From Leptidea sinapis (taxonomy: Eukaryota; Arthropoda; Insecta; Lepidoptera; Pieridae): a DNA stretch of 64,000 nt. Of the stretch, positions 53,996 through 64,000 are shown piece after piece; positions within the stretch are counted from its first letter, which is position 1, and every line of letters begins with the position of its first letter. The DNA lies in NCBI RefSeq assembly GCF_905404315.1, contig NC_066273.1:8990001-9054000 (forward strand), written 5' to 3'. Position numbers and translations under genes: made by a program. Below the pieces are notes generated by a model. That model had not been told where the DNA came from. It worked only from the letters and a program-made list of their open reading frames with translations, and did not search any database.

Positions 53996-56153
53996 CTAAA
54001 ACATTTATAATATCCGATTATCTAATTATCACTTATTATATAATAATAAGTTTATACACAAGCTGATCTGGAAAGGGTTTGCCAAATAAGATGTGAATGC
54101 TAATAATATTATGTTACATGATCTAGATTTATTAATTACTAGTTTTGCTATATTTAAGCAGCATTGATATATCATATTAAACATTTTCGTTAGCAGAAAC
54201 AAAATAAAATTTTCACTTTTTTTATTTTAGTAATACCTTCTTTATTACAATATTGTTTATGACAAATTGAAATAATATTTTTAAGGATTTTTTTTGAACA
54301 TCAAAGAAGTGTTGCTTCTGGCGTTTATTTATTAATTTTTTTTGTATGGTAAAGGAGGATGAACAAGCGTACTGGTCATCTGGTGTTAAGTGATCACCAC
54401 TGCCCACAGAATACTCTTGCGTGTTGCAAGAGGAATCACAGGAGCTTTGATGGCCTTTAACGACGGTGTACACACTATTTTGAAGGTTTATTACATAAGT
54501 ACACAAACACTTTTTTTTATCTGCCCTTATCACAATTATTGATTGCTTGAATACGCAAAATATCTATTCTTTGCTATTTACCTAGATATGATAAGGTTAA
54601 TAAATTATCTATCAAATTCCAATGTGGTTTGTAACATTTATAATATCGACAATACCTGGTTTCAAGAGATGTATTTATGTTTGCAGGCCTTTATGTTGGG
54701 AGTATGCTAAGGTAAGGTTGCAATGCCTCAAATGAAAATATGAGTTACCTATATATTTAATTTTTTAAGGTTAGGAGCCATAGTTAGCATTTTCATATTA
54801 TTCTATCAAAGTTTCATCCCAATCTGATATATGATTTTGGAATACATAGGGATTACAGTTGGAAGTAAAATAAAATATATTATTACTAGCTGACCCAGCA
54901 AACGTTGTATTGCCGATATTAAGATCGCGATACAAAAGTAACTGTTGATCGTAGATGGGTGAAAGTTTGAAGTTGTATGTATTTTTTAATGCTGACTCAC
55001 AATCCAACAAATTTAAAAAAAAAATGTCAAAAAAATAAAAAAATAAATTTCGTGTGGACCACCCTTAACATTTAGGGGTATGAAAAATAGATGTTGGCCG
55101 ATTCTCAGACCTACTCAATATGCTTACAAAATTTCATGAGAATCGGTCAAGCCGTTTCGGAGGAGTACGGGAACGAACATTGTGACACGAGAATTTTATA
55201 TATAAGATTATTATTTAGAAATGAGTTAAGTGATGTTGGTGGTCTTAATATAGATAAGGAACTAAGTTTGAGTTATGTAAGAGCCATATCCTCTACCTTA
55301 TGCCTACAAATTCTCTAGCATACAATAATTAGTACTAATAGTTGCACAGTGCAATATCAATGTATGTGACTATATTGTATAGTCATATTAATACTTTCAA
55401 TTCAACATGGTATGGAAGAGAGCTCTTCTACAGATACCGACCAACCATCTCGTGCCTGCTTAGATAGTTACTGCAAGAGTGTCTATCTATAAGAAAAGAA
55501 GGTACCTAAATAACAATTCACTAACTACAAGAGCAAAACACTGATATGTACCTTTTGCCTTGTTAGCATCCGAGTATGAAAACCCGGCCGCTTGACCAGT
55601 CTTGCGTCCAATGAATCCATGCAGATTGGGTCCTACTTTGTGTTTACCACCAGCTTCAACCTAAAATAATTAATAAATAAAAATTAAATAGAGAATTAGT
55701 ATGAATTTAATAAATGTGAGGTGATTCATTAAGACAGTCATGACTTTTCCTTCTAATTGAATGGTATTTATAACTTGCTAAGGGATTTACTATGCAGGAA
55801 GAAATAAAGGGGATTTATTTTGACATAAGTCCTAATACCTACAGATATAAAATTATGTAATTTTAAGCTGAAGGCCTGGGATAAATTAATTTATTGTGAG
55901 AAGTAAAGATATCTAGAAAATACTAAGTTCATATAGTGTAAGTTTAATAATTATTGTGTAATATTAGGCTATTTTTTTTTCTTGGATTGCTATAGGTTTT
56001 ATCATCATTTCTATTTTTGTAAACATATAAATATATTCAAAGAAACAATTAAAATGAAAATAATTGTAACTGTCTACTCACTGTATGGCATTGTGCACAT
56101 CTCTGTACGAAGATTTTCTTTCCGTTTTCAGCATTACCAGCAGGTACACCCAT
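53850..56153 (-). CDS. Cyt-c: Cytochrome c, three coding exons
   Basis: Exons 56082-56153, 55552-55660 and 53850-53995 join in phase to 108 residues, the insect cytochrome c length. The protein carries electrons between complexes III and IV in the mitochondrial intermembrane space and has a role in apoptosome signalling in some animals. Visible features are haem attachment C19-A-Q-C22-H23, GPNLHGFIGRKTGQ, and the axial Met85 in YIPGTKMVFAG. No presequence is present, as normal for this protein. Exon borders are ACA|GTGAGT, TTTTAG|GTTGAAG, AAAAG|GTACAT and TTTTAG|GTATC. A 5' UTR intron is likely (acceptor ATTTGCAG six bases before the ATG). Confidence 0.97.
54336..54487 (-). pseudogene. LINE-A 3' tail in cytochrome c intron
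   Basis: AAAGGAGGATGAACAAGCGT, GTTAAGTGATCACCACTGCC and GCAAGAGGAATCACAGGAGC are the reverse complement of the LINE-A end at 61690-61830. It lies in the same orientation as the host gene. Confidence 0.75.
54886..55207 (-). mobile_element. Non-autonomous Helitron in cytochrome c intron
   Basis: It starts CTAGCTGACCCAGCAAACGT and ends ACACGAGAATTTTATATATA AGA, the complement of the TCTTATATATAAAATTC 5' end. The subfamily matches 24932-25316. Confidence 0.8.
55552..55660 (-). CDS. Cyt-c: Cytochrome c exon 2
   Basis: It encodes residues 25-60, VEAGGKHKVGPNLHGFIGRK to SYSDANKAK, and one base of Gly61. Confidence 0.96.
56082..56153 (-). CDS. Cyt-c: Cytochrome c exon 1
   Basis: It encodes residues 1-24, MGVPAGNAENGKKIFVQRCA then QCHT, with the CxxCH haem motif. 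Confidence 0.96.
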
Positions 56154-56648
56154 TGTTTTCTGCAAATCAGTAAAATAAAATAATTTAATTTAGTCCAAAA
56201 TCTCCTTACGTAAGACACTGGTACAATTATTTTTTCAGTAGTTACTTAATTACTGCGATAAACCGTAACTAAGACTGCAACAAGAGTAATAGTTTTTGGC
56301 ACTAATCAGAACGAGATTGAGCATTAGGAATTTAGGTCAGGAACACATGACCAACTCATGGCTCAATGTCAGTAGGGAATGATACGAAGTTCAATCGTAT
56401 GATGACATTGTTACGTAATATGGTGCAAGTTTGCAATAGAATTACATATAATTGAACGGGTTATAATGGCTTAAGCAATTTAAGACCAAATATAATATTT
56501 TAAATGTGGGCTATTTATCCTAAATGCTGATATAAAGGTATAAATTCGTACTATAGGTTATGTGATCGATAACAAGACGTACAGAAATCGAGAAAGAAAT
56601 CAAATATATTTCTATGTAATTCAAAGAATAGTTGTAAATAGTACTTAC

Positions 56649-56730
56649 ACTTTTTGATTTTCAAAATCAATAAAAGTTATAACTGCACGATTTTATATCA
56701 AACGACGGACACAACTGTATAACAGCCTGG
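56649..56730 (-). other. Probable 5' UTR exon of cytochrome c (right end uncertain)
   Basis: A strong donor GTAAGTAC on the minus strand ends this stretch at 56649. It pairs in position with the acceptor ATTTGCAG just before the start codon. The TATAAAA at 56691-56697 could be a TATA box but would leave a very short first exon, so the transcription start is not fixed. Confidence 0.45.
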
Positions 56731-58206
56731 TTGAAATTACAATGATTACTGAATACTGATGAATACATTGACTTACTCAATTCAGTAATTGAATGACACT
56801 TGACAGACTAGTGACCACAGAATACTTTTACCAGCTAGTGACTACTGACTATGTGACACCCTGAGACTGCCTCAATCTTAGAATACACTATAGAAGTAGT
56901 CCCCACGTGCCCCTTTTAGATAGCAATCGTTTTGACAGGAACAGTCTTAGGTCAATGATATTATAGTATTAAAAGAGCTGTGTACAATAGTTAGATTTAC
57001 AATTTTATAGTGATAAGATCTTTATTTTTATTATTATATTTCACATGTTTTACTCAAAAAAAAATCTATTTACATGTATTTTTTTTCTTTCATAAATCTT
57101 AGTTTTTAAAATATGTAAGTATAAAAAACTATGTATTATATTATTAGATAGAACAAAAACAAATATTATAAAATTGGAGTGCCACCGGCAGCGAAGTGAT
57201 GCCCAAGGGCTGAAATATCGGTGGCAGGGCCGCAGACAGAGGCATCTGTATTTGATATTTTAGCCAACCGCTTAGCGAGAACCTTTTTATATATTGATCG
57301 AGGCCTATCCGGGCTATGATGGTCGAGTCAACGTGTGGTCGGTCATCTCGTTAGCCAAGACAAAATGCTTGCTGCTTGTCCTTCTCAGCTTTCATGAGGT
57401 AGTCTTCACATGGGATAGTGATTTCGACGAGGACAACCTGGCGCCGGGATCGGTTAACCACCACATTACCATGCTTATATATGTTTCAAAACAACAAAAT
57501 AACAAAAATACTATTTGCAAGCTCGATGACATGACAGATTCTTGTTTATTTGCCCCAAAGTTGACATTGGGCCAATAAATGGGTTACGCGATAGAGATGC
57601 AAGATCAATAGCTTTGTCCCTTTCTATCTCAGCCTTAATTATCGCTTATCCTTTCTATTTGTAATGAAGTTAGCGACCCTACTTCTGTAGCTTTAATATT
57701 CTAAGGCCAAAATAGATAATAATATTATACTACCCGGTTACATTATCTCTATACCTGGCGCAATAATATAGATCCCGCATCTAATTGAACATTTTCTAAG
57801 TAGTAGCACTCTTCAATCCAATATAACTAGTAGTGAAATAGAAAGTGGCAATGCACTTCAATTCAAATCCAAGTAGCCGTTTTTAAATCCAACATGGTTA
57901 CCACCATGCTTGCCACAAATATCTACAAAATATTAAATATCGATAAATAAAAAAGTGTGAATATAAGAAATTTACATACACGCACAATAACGCATTTTGT
58001 AATATTTAAGATTATTTGTATGGGTTGGATTAAATGTATAGATTATAGGGAACAAATCTTTATTTGCATTAGCGTAAGTATTTGTTAAGTTATTTGTTTA
58101 TTTACAGAAATAAAAAAAAAAATATACTAGAAGAGACCTAACCTAACACTAAAAACCTTAATATTATATAATAAAATAACTAAAACATATTATTAAAAGG
58201 AATTCT
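56731..58206. other. No gene; one unidentified GC-rich block
   Basis: The block at 57181-57480 (GCGCCGGGATCGG, CATCTCGTTAGCCAAGACAA) is GC-richer than its surroundings. On the minus strand it has ordinary-looking codon runs such as FVLANEMTDHTLTR, broken by stops. It may belong with the element at 58.2-58.8 kb. The remainder is AT-rich with no feature seen. Confidence 0.35.
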
Positions 58207-58800
58207 TTGTCAGAAGTAGCTGCCACCTCTTCGGTCTCCTGTCATGTCAACTATCCTTTTTGCTTTATTTCCTTAAAAAGCCTTATAGCGCTACGACTCC
58301 ACGGACCAAGGGTCTCGACCCCGAATGGGACAAAATCATATTCGGAGCCTAGACCCCCGTATTTGCATGCTTCACCTTTTTCAGCCGCTTAACAAGCCGC
58401 ACCAGCTCTGTTGTTGGTTCCATATAGATGGGAAAGGGCCAGCCTGTCTGAACAGGTTGCATTCCATACCAGTACCCGGCCCATCTTCCATGGAATGAAA
58501 CTCATACCGTCAGGTCTCTTACCATCGTCTCTTGCAATTCCAGTCGGCTTAAGTAGACTTGGCACGTTACCGGTGGCAAGAGACTGGCGTATGATATCGT
58601 TAAGTGCAGCATGCCTCGTAAAGCGGCCTACACTTTTTCGGCATGACCGTCCGTGATGTACTAGCTTGTCGACATCACTGCCACAGGGACATTTATGAGG
58701 AGCACAGACCGGAACCCCAAGATGTAGACATGTTCCGATTCGGAGTGTGTCAGGCTCAAGAAATGTTCCTGTATTTGACGAAGGGTACGCGTGAAGCCAG
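58207..58800 (-). pseudogene. Element-borne conserved domain, second copy
   Basis: The minus-strand frame reads CPCGSDVDKLVHHGRSCRKS, then GRFTRHAALNDIIRQSL, GIARDDGKRPDGMSFIPWKM, VLVWNATCSDRLALSHLYG, a stop, and YDFVPFGVETLGPW. The Cys/His cluster at the start looks metal-binding. The same motif order occurs at 7272-7760 on the plus strand. The domain ends here about 58.8 kb, where LINE-A sequence on the other strand begins. I associate it with mobile elements from memory but cannot name the family. Confidence 0.6.
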
Positions 58801-58888
58801 TAGCCGGCCTGTGTGCTATCTCCCACGCTGTTTCTTCTGCATATCAATGATATGTTGGACACCGCCAACATGCATTGCTATGCAGGTG
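58800..58888 (+). pseudogene. Short LINE-A reverse transcriptase fragment
   Basis: TGTGTGCTATCTCCCACGCT and ATATCAATGATATGTTGGAC duplicate 61066-61130, coding VLSPTLFLLHINDMLDTAN and ending at the MHCYA before the D-D of the active site. Confidence 0.75.
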
Positions 58889-59116
58889 CCCTGTACTTTC
58901 CCCGGGGCATTAAAATAATAGGGGAGTCCCAGGCCCATGGGTGTCGTAAGAGGCGACTAAGGGCTTTTTAGAATTGGGAGAGTCACGCTGCCGTCTTTTG
59001 ACGTCAGCATAATCGGGCCAGGCTGGTCCGGGTTAATTACCACACTCGCACAGAATACCGGCGTGAAGTAGGGGCCTAGTGCCGCTATGTTTCGCATAGG
59101 TTAGTGTCGAGGACCG

Positions 59117-61063
59117 GTGACCATTCCCCCCCCCCCCCCCCTACACCCGAATATGACAGCGGATCTTAAAAAGATTTTACCCCAGGAGGGTACCGGCTCT
59201 ACCAGAGTCGGAGAATCCCTCGCCGAGCACTCTAGCTCGGGCTGCCCTTCGTATTCTGGGGAGGGCACAGTACCGCGCATGACCAAGGACAAACGAGGCA
59301 GTAACACCACGGCACCCCGCTCCACACTCAACGTGGACTTTTGCAATATCAGGGGAATTCACTCCAAATTAAACGCCGTCCACCACCACCTTGAGACGGC
59401 GATGCCGGCCTTGTGTTTCCTTACGGAGACGCAGATATCTCGACCTAGCGATACGTCATATTTAACGTACCCCAGGTACAAAATTGAGCACAATTTTTTG
59501 CCTCATGCCGGGGTATGTGTGTTCGTTAGGGAGGATATCTGCTGTCGCCGTCTCGGCAATTTTGAGGGTGGCAACCTGTCCACTCTCTGGCTCCGTGTAG
59601 ATTTAGAGGACCGCGTCCGCATCTATGCGTGTGTCTACAGGTCCCATAGTGGTAACGCAGAAACCGATCATCTCATGGGCTGCGTTCAAGCGGCAATTGA
59701 CGACGTGCTTGCACAGATCCCCTCCGCTGAAATCGTAGTCTTGGGTGATTTCAACGGGCACAATGCCGAATGGCTTGGATCACATACCACAGACTACGCA
59801 GGACGATCTATGCATAATTTTGCAATGGCGTACGATCTGTCCCAATTGGTTGAGTCGTCAACGCGGCTCCCGGATGTGGATAGCCACATGCCGTCCTTAT
59901 TAGATCTTCTGCTGACTACACATCCCGATGGTTACCAGGTCATTGTCGACGCCCCTCTCGGAACGTCCGACCATTGCCTGGTCAGGAGTGTAGTGCCTAT
60001 ACGACGCCCACGTCGCAGACCACCAGCGACCCGCCGCGTTTGGCACTACAAGTCAGCAGATTGGGATAGGATGCGTTCCTTTTTTGCATCCTACCCTTGG
60101 AGCAGGGTTTGTTTCCCTTCGGATGATCCTAGTGCCTGCGCCGTTGCAGTAGCCGATGTGATACTACAGGGCATGGATATTTTTATACCAAGCTCTGTAG
60201 TACCGATCGGTGGCAGATCACAGCCCTGGTTCGAAGCGTCAGGTAAAGCAGCATCTGACTGCAAAAAACAGGCGTATCGAACTTGGGTTGCGGCGCTGGG
60301 CACAAAGGATCCAAACTGCATAGTTCTTAAGAGGAAATACAACCGTGCATCCAGATTTTTTAAGCGGCAAATCGCCCGTGCAAAGTCCAAACATGTCGTC
60401 AAAATCGGCGAGCAGCTTTCCAGTTACCCGACCGGAACACGCAAGTTCTGGTCGTTGTCGAAAGCAGCTCTTGGTAACTTCAGCCAGCCGTCCATGCCGC
60501 CGTTGCACATGAGGAATGACACCCTGGCCCATACGGCAAAAGAGAAAGCCGATCTCCTGTGCGCTCTTTTCGCCTCCAACTCGACTCTTGACAACAACGC
60601 AAAAACACCGCCGACCATCCCGCGGTGTCAGAGCTCTATGCCTGAAGGACAGTTCAGACAGAAAACTGTTAGGCGAGCTCTGTTTTCGTTGGACGTCAGG
60701 AAGTCGAGCGGGCCGGATGGCATTTCTCCAATCGTGCTTAGAACGTGTGCCCCTGAGTTGACGCCGGTGCTAACGCGTTTATTCCGGCACTCTTATTCCA
60801 AAGGCGTTGTCCCTGACTCATGGAAGTCAGCCCTTGTCCAACCGATCCAAAAAAAAGGAGACAGTTCGGATCCGGCAAACTACAGGCCTATTGCTATTAC
60901 CTCCCTGCTCTCCAAAATCATGGAGAGCATAATTAGCCGTCAGCTCTTGGTATACCTAGAGGGTCACCAGTTGATCAACAGCTTCCTCACTGGGCGCAGC
61001 ATACAGGTCGTTGTCGACGGACATTGCTCGAACCCGAAGCCCGTGAATGCTGGAGTTCCCTAA
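59117..61063 (+). CDS. LINE-A endonuclease/reverse transcriptase, N-terminal part
   Basis: 648 codons. The apurinic-type endonuclease spans about residues 73-300, with CNIRGIHSK, LTETQIS, VVLGDFNGHN and TSDHCLV. Reverse-transcriptase motifs follow: RKSSGPDGISP, LVQPIQKKGDSSDPANYRPI, then INSFLTGRS. It stops at TAA where the family has Gln (AGVP-Q-GCVLSP). The annotated start lies in a poly-C run of uncertain length, so the real frame may begin further upstream. Confidence 0.85.
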   Translation: MTIPPPPPLHPNMTADLKKILPQEGTGSTRVGESLAEHSSSGCPSYSGEGTVPRMTKDKRGSNTTAPRSTLNVDFCNIRGIHSKLNAVHHHLETAMPALCFLTETQISRPSDTSYLTYPRYKIEHNFLPHAGVCVFVREDICCRRLGNFEGGNLSTLWLRVDLEDRVRIYACVYRSHSGNAETDHLMGCVQAAIDDVLAQIPSAEIVVLGDFNGHNAEWLGSHTTDYAGRSMHNFAMAYDLSQLVESSTRLPDVDSHMPSLLDLLLTTHPDGYQVIVDAPLGTSDHCLVRSVVPIRRPRRRPPATRRVWHYKSADWDRMRSFFASYPWSRVCFPSDDPSACAVAVADVILQGMDIFIPSSVVPIGGRSQPWFEASGKAASDCKKQAYRTWVAALGTKDPNCIVLKRKYNRASRFFKRQIARAKSKHVVKIGEQLSSYPTGTRKFWSLSKAALGNFSQPSMPPLHMRNDTLAHTAKEKADLLCALFASNSTLDNNAKTPPTIPRCQSSMPEGQFRQKTVRRALFSLDVRKSSGPDGISPIVLRTCAPELTPVLTRLFRHSYSKGVVPDSWKSALVQPIQKKGDSSDPANYRPIAITSLLSKIMESIISRQLLVYLEGHQLINSFLTGRSIQVVVDGHCSNPKPVNAGVP

Positions 61064-61204
61064 GGCTGTGTGCTATCTCCTACGCTGTTTCTAATGCATA
61101 TCAATGATATGTTGGACACCTCCAACATTCTCTAAATACGAATACTGGGTCTCGAAATCTCGAGCAATTGCCAATTCCGTGGCCATCTGGAGGGCAAAGC
61201 CAAA

Positions 61205-61774
61205 TTGGCTTCAAAGAAACTGGGCGTCATTAATAGAGCACGGCAATACTTCAAGCCGGCCCACATTCTAGCGCTGTACAAAGCGCAGGTCCGGCCACAC
61301 ATGGAGTATTGCTGTCATCTCTGGTCTGGCGCACCCCAGTATCAGCTCGATCCATTTGACCGCGTGCAACGCAGAGCAGCTCGAATTGTCGGGGACCCAG
61401 TACTCTGTGAACGGCTGGATCACTTGGCGTTGCGCAGAGACGTCGCTTCATTGTGTGTCTTCTACCGCATTTATCACGGGGAGTGTTCCGAAGAGCTGTT
61501 TTACCTAATTCCTGCCGCCGAATTCCACCTTCGCACGACACGCCACAAGTTAGGATATCATCCTCACCATCTGGATGTGTGGCGGTCCTCCACAGTGCGG
61601 TTTACAAGGAGCTTTCTTCCACGTACTACAAAGCTGTGGAATGAACTTCCTTGTGCGGTGTTTCCGGGACGATACGACATGGGTACCTTCAAAAAAAGCG
61701 CGTACACCTTCCTTAAAGGCCGGCAACGCTCCTGTGATTCCTCTAGTGTTGCAAGAGAGTATGGGCGGCGGTGA
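61205..61774 (+). CDS. LINE-A reverse transcriptase C-terminal part
   Basis: 189 codons in frame with the tail of the reverse transcriptase: ASKKLGVINRARQYFKPAHI, QVRPHMEYCCHLWSG, VQRRAARIVGDP, then FLPRTTKLWNELPCAVFPGR and YTFLKGRQRSCDSS. It is separated from the N-terminal part by the TAA and the active-site deletion, so no complete enzyme can be made. Confidence 0.8.
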   Translation: MASKKLGVINRARQYFKPAHILALYKAQVRPHMEYCCHLWSGAPQYQLDPFDRVQRRAARIVGDPVLCERLDHLALRRDVASLCVFYRIYHGECSEELFYLIPAAEFHLRTTRHKLGYHPHHLDVWRSSTVRFTRSFLPRTTKLWNELPCAVFPGRYDMGTFKKSAYTFLKGRQRSCDSSSVAREYGRR

Positions 61775-61849
61775 TCACTTAACAACAGGTGACCCGTACG
61801 CTCGTTTGTCCTCCTATTCCATAAAAAAAAACATACTTAATAATTATTG

Positions 61850-63620
61850 TGAAGTCATAAACCTGATGCACCAAAATATGCAATATTGTTAGGTAAACAA
61901 CTGGAACTGGAGTTACTAATGAACCATGAAAATATTCATATCTAATGTGTTACAGAACACTGGCTTAGGAAGTATCAGCTCATTTTTAACTCCAGTGGTC
62001 ATCAGGTGGCAAGTGTGTTTAGCAGAGAAAAGGCTACCCGTGGTGGCTCTCTTAAGTATCTAAGAAGTATATTATGATTTGTGGTGACTTTAATATTAAT
62101 TCAGATCTTTGTTAAAATCATATAATTTATCATATTATATTTTCATAGAACTTGCGAGAGTAATTTTTGGAGTGGGTGTCATTCAAGATAGGTTTGTTAC
62201 TACATACATAGTTATAGGTGAGATGTGCTTGAGTCGTGAGGAGGTGAGAGCGGGTCGCGGTGGAAGGTCACCGATTCCAAAAATAACAATAATCGTACTT
62301 AACTAGAATTAGATTAATTAATTCGATTCTATAAAAATAAGCAATTAATTTGATACTTTTAAGTGCACATTATATCTATGTTTTGGAATAGTGTTTTTGA
62401 AGTCGGTTGTTTTTTTGTTAATTTTTTTTTTACATATTATTTATCATATTTTATAAACCTATTTCTCAGTCAATAATTAGTAAACTGAGATCAGACCACT
62501 TTGGTCAGTTAGCCTCACTTTATATTGAAGTAAACAAATGTACTTCATTTAAAAAGTTAATATTTGTTTCGGTAAATAATAAGCGAATGCAGAAATATAG
62601 AGGCAATGATTCGGAAAAACTTAAATAAATGTTATTTAAAATAATTAAAACAGAGTTGGCTTCTATATTTACTTCAAAGACATTCAACTCAGATGGTCTC
62701 TTGTTATTTAATAACTGGGCAACAGCAGGTATTCATAGGAGCTGACAACGGCTATATGAACCCTAGTTCATGATGTATCATTTCTAGTGTATGTGAAAAA
62801 ATACTCTAAATTACTTAAAGAAAGTATGTAGGTACTATTGCTAAGTCAATGCATATTAGAGAAATAATTAAAAATGTATCAAATAAAATAAAAATGACAT
62901 GGAAAGTTATCAACTGGGAATCTGGAGGAGCGAAAGACTGCAATTTTTAATATAATTTAATAATAAACAATAGATACTAAAATCCAATCTGAGCAGAAAG
63001 TAGCTTCTGCTTTTAAGATTTTTTTTTTTCGACATTCCAGTTTCTATCACAAGCACTCTTGTCTCGTCCACCAGTGTTGCTGAGTCACTTCGTTTGGAAA
63101 ATGTTAAAGAATGTAAACAAAATTTAAATTCAGGGTTGTTACCCAGGAGAAATAATTAAAACTTTCAGATCTTTAGAAATGAAAAAAACTGCTGATAAAA
63201 TAATAAGTTAAGTAACTGACGTCATAGCACCATATCTAGCACTAGATTTTAATAGCTGTATTGAACATGGCGTGTTAAATCGGGACTCACTTCTGACCCG
63301 AATAACTATCGTCCTGTTTTGGTGTTGCCGACCCTTAGTGAAATTTTTGAAAAAAAATGGCAGAAGATCTCCTGGAACTCCTCTCGATATGGACCTTTGT
63401 GGTAGTTGTTTGCGGATGACACTTCGCTCATATTCAAAGTAAAAAGAAGCCAAGTTTTATATTACGAAGTAAACAAAAGATATTAAAGAATTACAATATT
63501 CAATGTTTTTAGAAAGACGTTAAAACACCATTTTTGAAGGATTTCTCATAACTTATTTACTAGACCGCTTACGGCTATGACTATGAACGATACCTTAATA
63601 AACAAATACCCTCATAGCTG
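61850..63620 (+). pseudogene. Second LINE (Jockey-like), decayed endonuclease and reverse transcriptase
   Basis: Out-of-frame pieces in order: MHQNMQYLLG-like start and VTEHWLRKYQLIFNSSG (endonuclease, near 61870-62000), ICGDFNINSDL (near 62078), then FRSLEMKKTADKII (near 63165), VIAPYLALDFNSCIEHGVL (63222), NYRPVLVLPTLSEIFEK-like text (63300) and DDTSLIFKVKRSQ (63418). All frames are broken. It follows LINE-A head to tail. Confidence 0.7.
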
Positions 63621-64000
63621 TCATTATAACAAATAATAAAATAGTGTAGGTATTTCATTGATTACTGTAAACATTTATTTTATACGTTACCCACCTATTT
63701 CGTTATTAATGTATCTACCTAATTAGTATTTATTGTAACTCTGTGAATAGGTAATTATTGTAACTTTAAATATTACGACTAAAATTATGTATAGTATATA
63801 CACTACGATTTGCCGCTCAATATGTGTATCATGTTAGTTTAAGTAAGTGAATTTGTATTTTTTTGAGATAATAAATATTCTGAAATCATACCTAAGTAAG
63901 CAATGCTCTATCTGACATCGTGTAGTGGTTTAGCGCCAATAACTTATTGTTAAATAGTCATAAAACTAAATATATTAAAACCAGTGGAATCTGCTATATT

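Larger units (their letters stand above)
58921..61835 (+). mobile_element. LINE-A: non-LTR retrotransposon, long but defective copy
   Basis: It contains a 5' leader (TGTCGTAAGAGGCGACTAAG at 58940), an endonuclease/reverse transcriptase frame from about 59117, and a 3' tail ending in an A run at about 61835. The tail recurs at least six times in the window. The copy carries a 16-C run at 59126-59141, a premature TAA at 61061-61063, and a deletion near 61130 that removes the reverse-transcriptase active site. The clade is CR1- or Jockey-like, not resolved by eye. Confidence 0.85.

Noticed and set aside
58411..58918. Plus-strand frames at 58411 and 58643
   Set aside because: Antisense to the conserved-domain pseudogene; the second also runs into LINE-A debris.
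1..64000. CRISPR array, rRNA genes, bacterial-type operons
   Set aside because: The regular repeats seen are a minisatellite and a coding tandem repeat; nothing fits these classes.

Overview
The window is nuclear DNA from a moth or butterfly (Lepidoptera). It is AT-rich, its genes are split by introns with GT..AG borders, and it is crowded with repeats of lepidopteran type: many short Helitrons ending in CTAG, RTE, CR1 and Jockey-like LINE debris, a tRNA-derived SINE, a mariner and MITEs. No prokaryotic feature is present. Order assignment rests on recall of these repeat families, not on a search.

Four host genes can be supported. (1) A first coding exon of a Ser/Thr/Pro-rich protein of unknown identity lies on the minus strand (3993-4338); the rest of the gene would lie to the left or outside. 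(2) A complete six-exon FAAH2-like amidase (fatty-acid amide hydrolase 2) runs on the plus strand, 13860-33768. All exon phases join to give a 531-residue protein with the Lys-Ser-Ser amidase-signature triad. (3) A complete two-exon Den1/SENP8-type deneddylase lies on the minus strand, 36370-40266, 213 residues, with His103, Asp120 and Cys163. (4) A complete three-exon cytochrome c lies on the minus strand, 53850-56153, 108 residues, with CAQCH and the axial Met. The genes are unrelated in function; nothing suggests a functional cluster.

The rest is largely mobile DNA. The main item is a 6.06 kb Helitron (40934-46996) with both termini, the HUH Rep domain and a PIF1-like helicase. Its 1.6-thousand-residue reading frame is broken by one frameshift and two stop codons. 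About nine short Helitrons in the window share its 3' terminal motif. Others: a mariner with inverted repeats and TA target duplication that has lost its first catalytic Asp region (47014-48194), a PIF/Harbinger-like element with 58-bp inverted repeats and a LINE nested inside (2073-3368), a 118-bp MITE (5314-5431), a foldback element (39597-39798), a BEL/Pao remnant (49664-50330), a pogo/Tigger remnant (38485-39140), and LINE copies concentrated at 34.9-38.2 kb and 58.8-63.6 kb.

I found no convincing unknown biological system. The items most worth following are the broken Helitron and its short relatives, a natural filled/empty Helitron site pair inside two copies of one LINE, the weak first splice donor of the amidase next to a LINE, and an unclassified element-borne domain present twice (7.3 kb and 58.2-58.8 kb).
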